A stretch of 10,632 bases of DNA from Zetaproteobacteria bacterium (lineage in GTDB: Bacteria > Pseudomonadota > Zetaproteobacteria > Mariprofundales > Mariprofundaceae), in contig JAJRVH010000166.1 in the NCBI GenBank assembly GCA_021545625.1, forward strand, positions 1-10,632, written 5' to 3'. Below the pieces are notes generated by a model. It saw only the letters and a program-made list of their open reading frames with translations, searched no databases and had not been told where the DNA came from. Below are positions 1 to 4,379 of the stretch, one piece after another (position 1 is the stretch's first letter; each line of letters opens with the position of its first letter). The position numbers and the translations under genes are program-made.

Positions 1-18
1 GGGGCTGGCGCCCCCCTT
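1..18 (-). terminator. Probable tRNA-Gly transcription terminator, cut by the window edge
   Basis: Just past the 3' end of the tRNA, read on the minus strand, there is an AAGGGGGGC run followed by GCCA and GCCCC. On the plus strand GGGGC at 1-5 pairs with GCCCC at 10-14 around a 4-base loop. The bases CCTT at 15-18 would pair with bases to the left of the window, where a T tract would also lie. The shape fits an intrinsic terminator, but half of the evidence is outside the window. Confidence 0.4.
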
Positions 19-22
19 GATA

Positions 23-98
23 TGGAGCGGGAAACCGGGTTCGAACCGGCGACCTCAACCTTGGCAAGATTGCGCTCTACCAGCTGAGCTATTCCCGC
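23..98 (-). tRNA. tRNA-Gly (anticodon GCC)
   Basis: The minus strand gives a complete 76-nt cloverleaf. The acceptor stem GCGGGAA pairs with TTCCCGC over 7 bp. The D stem is GCTC/GAGC. The anticodon stem CAATC/GGTTG has one G-U pair and a TTGCCAA loop, so the anticodon is GCC and the amino acid is glycine. The T arm carries the standard TTCGAAC loop. The discriminator base is U, as is usual for bacterial tRNA-Gly, and the CCA end is encoded in the gene. It reads glycine codons GGC and GGU, which are frequent in the neighbouring genes. It has its own promoter immediately upstream and is transcribed away from the phoH-like gene. Confidence 0.97.
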
Positions 99-109
99 GA
101 ACGGCGCGA

Positions 110-137
110 ATAATGACAATCCGGCGGATGCTGTCAA
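110..137 (-). promoter_or_regulatory. Sigma-70-type promoter of tRNA-Gly
   Basis: On the minus strand a perfect -35 box TTGACA (132-137) is followed by a 16-bp spacer and a -10 box CATTAT (110-115, 4 of 6 matches). The predicted start is near 103, about 5 nt before the mature tRNA. The discriminator after the -10 box is GC-rich (TCGCGCC), typical of stable-RNA promoters repressed by ppGpp/DksA. The boxes are read directly; the stringent control is inferred. Confidence 0.72.
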
Positions 138-230
138 GCGCCTTTTTGAATTCCGGCGCATCCGGCGCGCATGTGCGATTTACCTGGCTGGGCTTGCCGG
201 AAAACTTCTGACAGTATGTGCACAACAACA

Positions 231-247
231 GGCATGCAGGGCATGCC
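231..247. repeat. Short perfect inverted repeat upstream of the phoH-like gene
   Basis: GGCATGC (231-237) and GCATGCC (241-247) form a perfect 7-bp inverted repeat around the 3-base loop AGG. It ends 8 bp before the ribosome binding site of the PIN-PhoH gene. It could be a leader hairpin or a dimeric repressor site, or chance in GC-rich DNA. There is no T tract after it, so it is not a terminator. Confidence 0.4.
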
Positions 248-255
248 GGACCGAC

Positions 256-262
256 GGGGAGG
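256..262 (+). promoter_or_regulatory. Ribosome binding site that sets the GTG start of the phoH-like gene
   Basis: GGGGAGG lies 4 nt before the GTG at 267. None of the ATG codons further upstream in the same frame (171, 216, 234 and 243) has a comparable Shine-Dalgarno sequence, and the residues they would add do not resemble the family. Confidence 0.7.
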
Positions 263-266
263 CACA

Positions 267-1634
267 GTGGCTGCCAGCGAACAACGCAAAATCTATATCC
301 TTGATACCAATGTCCTGATTCATGATCCCAATGCGCTGAACCGTTTCGACGAACACGACGTGGTGCTGCCGATCGTCGTGCTGGAGGAAATGGATCATGT
401 CAAAAAGGGCTTTGACGATCTGGCGCGCAATGTCCGCGAGGCATCGCGTCAGCTTGATGAGCTGAGCAAGGAGTGCGAGGATCTGTCGCAGGGCTGTCCG
501 CTGCCGGGGGGCGGCAGGCTGTTTTTCGAGCTGAATCACCGGGCGCTGGATATCCTGCCGGATTCGCTGGCCCAGGGCAGTGGCGACAACCGCATCATCG
601 CGGTGACGATGTCGGTGCAGCAGGAGCACAGGGACCGGCACGTGATTCTCGTATCCAAGGATATCAATCTGCGCATCAAGGCGCGGGCGCTCGGACTGCA
701 CACGGAGGATTACCGCTCGGACAAGGTCGTGGATGACCTGTCGGTCCTGCCCAGCGGCAAGGTGCGTCTGAGCGACGAGGCATGGACGGCGATGGCCGAA
801 AGCATGGAGGTCGTCGAACATGAACGCGGCAATCACTATATCGTGAGCTGGCCGGAGGACATGGAACTGCCGTTGCTGCACAGCTTCGTGATTCTGCCGG
901 GCGAGCGCGAGGTGGCCATGCGCTGCGAGAAACTCGATGAGCAGCGACGCGTGCATCTGTATGACACCGTTTCCTACCGTCACGAACGGCACGCGGTATG
1001 GGGCGTGCAGGCGCGCAATCTCGAACAGAACATGGCCATGAATCTGCTGATGGACGCCAATCTGGATCTGGTGGCGATGATGGGGCTGGCGGGCTCGGGC
1101 AAGACCCTGCTGGCGCTGGCCTGCGGCCTGCATCAGACGCTGGATATGGGACTGTACGACAAGATTCTCGTGACCCGCGCCACCGTGCCGATGGGCGGTC
1201 AGGATATCGGCTATCTGCCCGGCACCGAACGCGAGAAGATGGAGCCGTGGATGGCGGCGATCACCGACAATCTGTCGTTGCTGCTGGGCGAGGAGGCACA
1301 GAATATCAACGATATACTCGGCCAGCACCGCATCGAGATTTCAGCCCTTTCCTATGCGCGCGGGCGCACCTTCACGCGTACCTGGCTGATTGTCGACGAG
1401 GCCCAGAACCTGACGCCGCACCAGATGAAAACGCTGGTGACCCGCATGGGCGAGGATTCCAAGATTGTCATCCTCGGCAACAATGCCCAGATCGATACGC
1501 CGTATCTGACGGCCTACACCAACGGCCTGACGCGGGTCGTCAAGCAGTTCGCAGGCTGGGAGCATGCCGGACATATCGCGCTGAAGGCGAGCGAACGTTC
1601 CCGTCTGGCGGCGCAGGCGGTGAAGGTGCTGTAG
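267..1634 (+). CDS. PIN domain-PhoH family ATPase (PhoH2 type)
   Basis: 455 residues from a GTG start behind a GGGGAGG ribosome binding site. Residues about 8-145 form a PIN nuclease domain: LDTNVLIHDPNAL places the first acidic residue at D13, with E40/E41, D107 (DNRIIAV) and D132 (SKDINLRIKA) as the likely remaining metal ligands. Residues about 255-455 form the PhoH P-loop ATPase, with Walker A GLAGSGKT at 273-280 and Walker B LIVDEAQN with D377 and E378, followed by the GNNAQID sensor region. The PIN-PhoH fusion is the PhoH2 architecture. Characterised mycobacterial members unwind and cut RNA, so a cytoplasmic RNA-processing or RNA-decay role is likely by family; the target here is unknown. 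All expected catalytic residues appear intact. It runs convergently into the kinase gene with a 3-bp gap. I found no convincing promoter in the 168 bases upstream. Confidence 0.92.
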   Translation: MAASEQRKIYILDTNVLIHDPNALNRFDEHDVVLPIVVLEEMDHVKKGFDDLARNVREASRQLDELSKECEDLSQGCPLPGGGRLFFELNHRALDILPDSLAQGSGDNRIIAVTMSVQQEHRDRHVILVSKDINLRIKARALGLHTEDYRSDKVVDDLSVLPSGKVRLSDEAWTAMAESMEVVEHERGNHYIVSWPEDMELPLLHSFVILPGEREVAMRCEKLDEQRRVHLYDTVSYRHERHAVWGVQARNLEQNMAMNLLMDANLDLVAMMGLAGSGKTLLALACGLHQTLDMGLYDKILVTRATVPMGGQDIGYLPGTEREKMEPWMAAITDNLSLLLGEEAQNINDILGQHRIEISALSYARGRTFTRTWLIVDEAQNLTPHQMKTLVTRMGEDSKIVILGNNAQIDTPYLTAYTNGLTRVVKQFAGWEHAGHIALKASERSRLAAQAVKVL

Positions 1635-1637
1635 GGG

Positions 1638-3149
1638 CTATGCTGGTGCCGGAACCGGTGGCCAGCGGCCGCTGTCGTCGAGAAAGCAAAGGTCCGTTTC
1701 ATCCGGCTTGCGGTAACGTCGGCGTTGCATGTCCAGAACCTGAAGGTCGGCATCGGAGATATCGCGCCCGGCGCGGCGGATGATACGTCGCTTCAACTCC
1801 TCTTCGGGCATGTCGAGCCAGAAAAAGACCGTTTCCACGTCCGCCTGTTCGCCCAGCGCGCGGCAGGCGTTGCGTTGTCCGGGATCAAGAAAGGTGGCGT
1901 CGAGGATGACCGGAAAACCTGCCGCAAGACAGATGCGGGCGGCGTCGAACATCGCCGCATAGGTCATGTCCGTCATGGTTTGTCCGTACAGCGCCAGGTC
2001 GGGGTGTTGTTCGGCCAGTCGCTTTCGCGTCGCATCGGAACTGATTATGACGGCGCGTTCCGGGCCGCAGCCCTGCAGGGCCAGATGACTTTTGCCGCTG
2101 CCTGACAATCCGCCGATGGCGAACAGGCGCGGCGGCTGCGTCTGCCAGTAGTTTGATGCCAGCAGAAAATAACGCCTTGCTTCATCGATCTGCGCTTTTT
2201 TTTCGCATTCGTCCATGGCCGGGTCGCGGGCCAGCAGGCTGGCAACCTTGCCGCGCACGCCGGCACGATAGGATGTATACAGATTCATCAGGCGCAGGCC
2301 GGCGTAATCTCCGCTGTGTTCAAGATAGCGCGACAGAAAGCGGAATCCCAGATCCGGCCTGTCGCGGGCATCGCAGTCCATGCTCAGGAAGGCGATATCG
2401 TTCATCGTGTCGATGATGCGGTATTCGTCGCTGAATTCGATGCAGTCAAAGGCGACCGGGCGGCCATCGATCAGCGCGATGTTTTTCATGTGCAGGTCGC
2501 CATGGCATTCGCGCACGAATCCGTGTTTGCGGCGTTCCTCGATGAGCGGTTTCAGTCGCGCGATGGCCTGCCGGCTGTGTTTCTCCAGTTGTCCGGTCAG
2601 AGTGGCGATGCCCGTCTCCTTCAGCGCGCGGCCTGCCTCCAGGTTGTCGAGGACGTGGCGCAACAGTTGCTCGGGGCTGCCGAACGCGTGCAGCGTTTCC
2701 GGACAGGGGGGGCGGCCATGAAAGGCGGCGATGTCGGCGGCCAGGGTGTCGATGCATCCCGGATCGAAGTCCGGGTCGCGGATGCGGTCGCTCATGAGTG
2801 CCGTGCGTCCGAACTGGCGCATCTTCACGCAGTAATCGACAACCTCGCCTTCTTCGCCGAAGGCATATCCGTCGCTCTGCCGGCAGAGCGGCAATACATC
2901 CAGATACAGTTCGGGAGCCAGTCGCCGGTTGAGCTGCAGCTCCAGATGGCAGAAATGTTCGCGGCGCTCGAGGGTGCTGAAGTCGAGGAAGCCGAAATCA
3001 TGCGGCTTTTTCAGCTTGTAGGCGCAGGGGCCGGTCAGGACGACCCAGGAGATATGGGTCTGGATCAGCTCGATCTCCGTGACCGGATGCGGGTAGAAGT
3101 CTGCCTCGAGCATGGCCCGGATCAGCGGAGGCAGCCCCTCCCTGCTCAT
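1638..3149 (-). CDS. Fused aminoglycoside-phosphotransferase-like domain and P-loop kinase
   Basis: 503 residues. The first two thirds (about 25-300) resemble the COG2187 phosphotransferase-like fold. HGDLHMKN at 216-223 supplies the catalytic D218 and N223, and FDCIEF at 234-239 gives the metal-binding D235. The C-terminal part (about 340-500) is a zeta-toxin/gluconate-kinase-like P-loop domain (COG0645), with Walker A GGLSGSGKS at 346-354, SSDATRKRL at 370-378 and ILDATF at 415-420. Both halves look catalytically complete. The family is annotated as bifunctional aminoglycoside phosphotransferase/ATP-binding protein, but its substrate is not established and a role in drug resistance should not be assumed. 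The start MSREGLPPLIRAML fits family N-termini from memory, yet no good Shine-Dalgarno sequence precedes it. An in-frame ATG lies 12 codons on. It is convergent with the PhoH gene and downstream of the CBS gene across a terminator. Confidence 0.87.
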   Translation of the reverse strand: MSREGLPPLIRAMLEADFYPHPVTEIELIQTHISWVVLTGPCAYKLKKPHDFGFLDFSTLERREHFCHLELQLNRRLAPELYLDVLPLCRQSDGYAFGEEGEVVDYCVKMRQFGRTALMSDRIRDPDFDPGCIDTLAADIAAFHGRPPCPETLHAFGSPEQLLRHVLDNLEAGRALKETGIATLTGQLEKHSRQAIARLKPLIEERRKHGFVRECHGDLHMKNIALIDGRPVAFDCIEFSDEYRIIDTMNDIAFLSMDCDARDRPDLGFRFLSRYLEHSGDYAGLRLMNLYTSYRAGVRGKVASLLARDPAMDECEKKAQIDEARRYFLLASNYWQTQPPRLFAIGGLSGSGKSHLALQGCGPERAVIISSDATRKRLAEQHPDLALYGQTMTDMTYAAMFDAARICLAAGFPVILDATFLDPGQRNACRALGEQADVETVFFWLDMPEEELKRRIIRRAGRDISDADLQVLDMQRRRYRKPDETDLCFLDDSGRWPPVPAPA

Positions 3150-3165
3150 GGCCGGCTGTCCGACG

Positions 3166-3197
3166 CAAAACAGGCCCCGGTGACTGCCGGGGCCTGT
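3166..3197 (-). terminator. Intrinsic terminator after the CBS gene
   Basis: ACAGGCCCCGG (3170-3180) pairs perfectly over 11 bp with CCGGGGCCTGT (3187-3197) around a 6-base loop. On the minus strand the hairpin is followed by TTTT and then GCG. It begins 24 nt after the CBS stop codon. The T tract is short (4), so some read-through into the kinase gene is possible. Confidence 0.82.
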
Positions 3198-3221
3198 GGA
3201 GCGAAGGGACGCATGCGAATC

Positions 3222-3665
3222 TCAGCCGTGCTGGATGAACAGGCCCCGGTTGATGTCGCCGATGCTGACCATACCCTTGAGTTCGCCGTTATCGACGACC
3301 GGAATGCGGCGCAGGTTTTTCAGGCCCATGTAGGAGGCCGCCTTCAGCACCGGCGTGTCCGACTCGACCGTCATCGGGTCCGGGGTCATGACTTCCCTGA
3401 CCTTCATGCACATGACCCTTTTGTAGTTGTTTTCCATGTCCTCGAAATCGCGGGCGGTTTTCGCATCGTGGATATATTCGCCGAAATTGGGATACAGCGG
3501 CAGCATCGTGTCCCGGATGGTGACGATGCCGACCAGCTTGCCGTTGTCGTCAATGACCGGCAGGGCGCCGCAACGGCGCATGACCATCTTCTGGGTGGCC
3601 GAATGCAGGGTGTCTTCCGGCTTGCAGGTCAGCCCGCCATGGGTCATGACATCAAAAACTTTCAT
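3222..3665 (-). CDS. Two-CBS-domain protein
   Basis: 147 residues that are essentially one pair of CBS domains (a Bateman module) with no attached enzyme or membrane part. CBS1 is about residues 1-55 and CBS2 about 88-145. Each ends in the G-h-h-S/T-x-x-D pattern that contacts the ribose of adenine nucleotides in many CBS proteins: GIVTIRD at 46-52 and GMVSIGD at 131-137. The two are joined by a longer linker rich in acidic and aromatic residues (about 56-87, with YPNFGEYIHD). Such stand-alone proteins usually sense AMP, ATP or related ligands and act on a partner; none is identified here. The start at 3665 is clear because AAGGAGG sits 5 nt before the ATG; the open frame continues upstream but without family similarity. 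It is divergent from rpsT and ends in a strong hairpin terminator. Confidence 0.9.
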   Translation of the reverse strand: MKVFDVMTHGGLTCKPEDTLHSATQKMVMRRCGALPVIDDNGKLVGIVTIRDTMLPLYPNFGEYIHDAKTARDFEDMENNYKRVMCMKVREVMTPDPMTVESDTPVLKAASYMGLKNLRRIPVVDNGELKGMVSIGDINRGLFIQHG

Positions 3666-3670
3666 AGATT

Positions 3671-3677
3671 CCTCCTT
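3671..3677 (-). promoter_or_regulatory. Strong ribosome binding site of the CBS gene
   Basis: AAGGAGG on the minus strand, 5 nt before the ATG at 3665, is a near-perfect match to the anti-Shine-Dalgarno sequence. It fixes the start in a frame that stays open for 73 more codons upstream. Confidence 0.88.
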
Positions 3678-3747
3678 GATCTGAAAAGCTGCGGACGCAG
3701 TGGGTGTTGAATACACGCCATGTTTGTTTAAATCGGTACAGTGGCGG

Positions 3748-3776
3748 AGCATAGCATGGCTGAATCGTTTTGTGCA
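3748..3776 (-). promoter_or_regulatory. Candidate promoter of the CBS gene
   Basis: On the minus strand TGCACA (3771-3776, 4 of 6 -35 matches), a 17-bp spacer and TATGCT (3748-3753, 4 of 6) form a sigma-70-like promoter. TGC directly before the -10 box makes it an extended -10 element. The predicted start near 3741 would leave a leader of about 75 nt. It is the best candidate in the gap but unproven. Confidence 0.42.
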
Positions 3777-3810
3777 TGCTCCGGTTTCGGCACATGTTAT
3801 CGTCCGGCGG

Positions 3811-3838
3811 TTGACATCGGATGCGTTGGCGCTATGGT
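3811..3838 (+). promoter_or_regulatory. Promoter of rpsT
   Basis: A perfect TTGACA (3811-3816), a 16-bp spacer and TATGGT (3833-3838, 4 of 6) lie 47 bp before the GTG of rpsT. The bases after the -10 box, TGCGCGCC, form a GC-rich discriminator like that of the tRNA-Gly promoter in this window. The predicted start is near 3845, giving a leader of about 40 nt. Confidence 0.68.
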
Positions 3839-3872
3839 TGCGCGCCTTAACGAATATTGCAGCAATGCTGCC

Positions 3873-3877
3873 AGGAG
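3873..3877 (+). promoter_or_regulatory. Ribosome binding site that sets the GTG start of rpsT
   Basis: AGGAG lies 8 nt before the GTG at 3886. The in-frame ATG at 3865 has no such sequence upstream and would place this AGGAG inside the coding region. Confidence 0.75.
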
Positions 3878-3885
3878 CAAACAAC

Positions 3886-4149
3886 GTGGCAAATCATGCA
3901 TCGGCACTGAAACGTGCCCGTCAGGATCAAAAAAAGCGTTTGCAGAACCGCACCCAGAAGTCTGCCATGCGCACCTCCATCAAGAAGGTGCTGGCCGCCG
4001 TCGAGGCGGGCGACAAGGCGGCTGCGAGCGCTGCATTGTCGCAGGCCATTTCCCTGCTTGACCGTGCCGGCCGCAAGCGCCTGATCCATCCGCGCCAGGC
4101 ATCGCGCCGCGTGTCCCGTCTGAATGCACGCGTCAAGGCTCTTTCCTGA
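3886..4149 (+). CDS. rpsT: 30S ribosomal protein S20
   Basis: 87 residues, the same length as E. coli S20, which binds 16S rRNA early in 30S assembly. The N-terminus (M)ANHASALKRARQDQKKR and the central NRTQKSAMRTSIKKV are characteristic of S20, as is the basic C-terminal region HPRQASRRVSRLNARVKAL. The start is GTG at 3886, with AGGAG 8 nt upstream. A seven-residue longer reading from ATG 3865 is possible but lacks a ribosome binding site and does not fit the family. E. coli rpsT also uses a non-ATG start (TTG), which is part of how S20 represses its own translation, so the GTG here may have the same purpose; this is inference. The gene is a single transcription unit, with a promoter at 3811-3838 and a terminator 26 nt after the stop. 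Confidence 0.97.
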   Translation: MANHASALKRARQDQKKRLQNRTQKSAMRTSIKKVLAAVEAGDKAAASAALSQAISLLDRAGRKRLIHPRQASRRVSRLNARVKALS

Positions 4150-4175
4150 CCGTTTCCGGACGTTCTGATTTCAGG

Positions 4176-4205
4176 CCCGCCGTTCCCGCGAACGGCGGGT
4201 TTTTT
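4176..4205 (+). terminator. Intrinsic terminator of rpsT
   Basis: CCCGCCGTTC (4176-4185) pairs perfectly over 10 bp with GAACGGCGGG (4190-4199) around a CCGC loop. Six T residues follow directly at 4200-4205. It starts 26 nt after the rpsT stop and separates rpsT from purL. Confidence 0.94.
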
Positions 4206-4352
4206 CTTGTCCGGTGCATTGTTTTGTTGTTGCCACGGCCCGAGCCGGCCGAATACCGGCGCCCCGACATGAACGAGCAGCGATTCGTCCCTGAAATCTA
4301 CTGAAAGTGGATTGCATTCGGGCCGGAGCGGGACTGATTTCTGCTTGGTTTC

Positions 4353-4376
4353 CGGCATCGAAACCCTAGGATGCCG
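4353..4376 (+). promoter_or_regulatory. Inverted repeat over the purL ribosome binding site
   Basis: CGGCATC (4353-4359) and GATGCCG (4370-4376) form a perfect 7-bp stem around a 10-base loop. The only Shine-Dalgarno-like sequence of purL, AGGA at 4368-4371, lies in the loop and the base of the right arm, and the ATG at 4380 follows 3 nt after the stem. The pairing could limit ribosome access. It does not resemble the E. coli PurR operator. The regulatory role is inferred. Confidence 0.4.
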
Positions 4377-4379
4377 TCC

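Noticed and set aside
151..170. Two-copy direct repeat TCCGGCGCA/TCCGGCGCG
   Set aside because: Only two imperfect 9-base units in GC-rich DNA; no array and no link to a feature.
194..220. TTGCCG-15 bp-TATGTG as a promoter for the PhoH-like gene
   Set aside because: The spacer is too short and both boxes match weakly.
171..266. An N-terminal extension of the PhoH-like protein from ATG 171
   Set aside because: The added 32 residues do not resemble the family, and only the GTG at 267 has a Shine-Dalgarno sequence.
180..1328. A 382-codon minus-strand frame opposite the PhoH gene
   Set aside because: The composition (His, Gln, Arg, Leu) is that of an antisense shadow. The plus strand encodes a complete PIN-PhoH protein.
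1670..1685. Palindromic AGCGGCCGCT region near the PhoH/kinase junction as a terminator
   Set aside because: It has no loop of usable size and no T tract on either strand, and it lies inside the kinase coding region.
1638..3149. Reading the kinase fusion as an antibiotic resistance gene
   Set aside because: The phosphotransferase-like fold is shared by many unrelated small-molecule kinases, and the context is core chromosomal with no mobile element nearby.
2316..3710. A 464-codon plus-strand open frame opposite the kinase and CBS genes
   Set aside because: It spans two real minus-strand genes and the terminator between them, has no recognisable motif and has a low-complexity GC-driven composition.
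3666..3884. An N-terminal extension of the CBS protein
   Set aside because: AAGGAGG directly before ATG 3665 marks the start. The extension would also cover the divergent promoter region.
4345..4372. TTGGTT-16 bp-TAGGAT as a purL promoter giving a leaderless mRNA
   Set aside because: Only 3 of 6 and 4 of 6 positions match, and AGGA is better explained as the ribosome binding site of ATG 4380.
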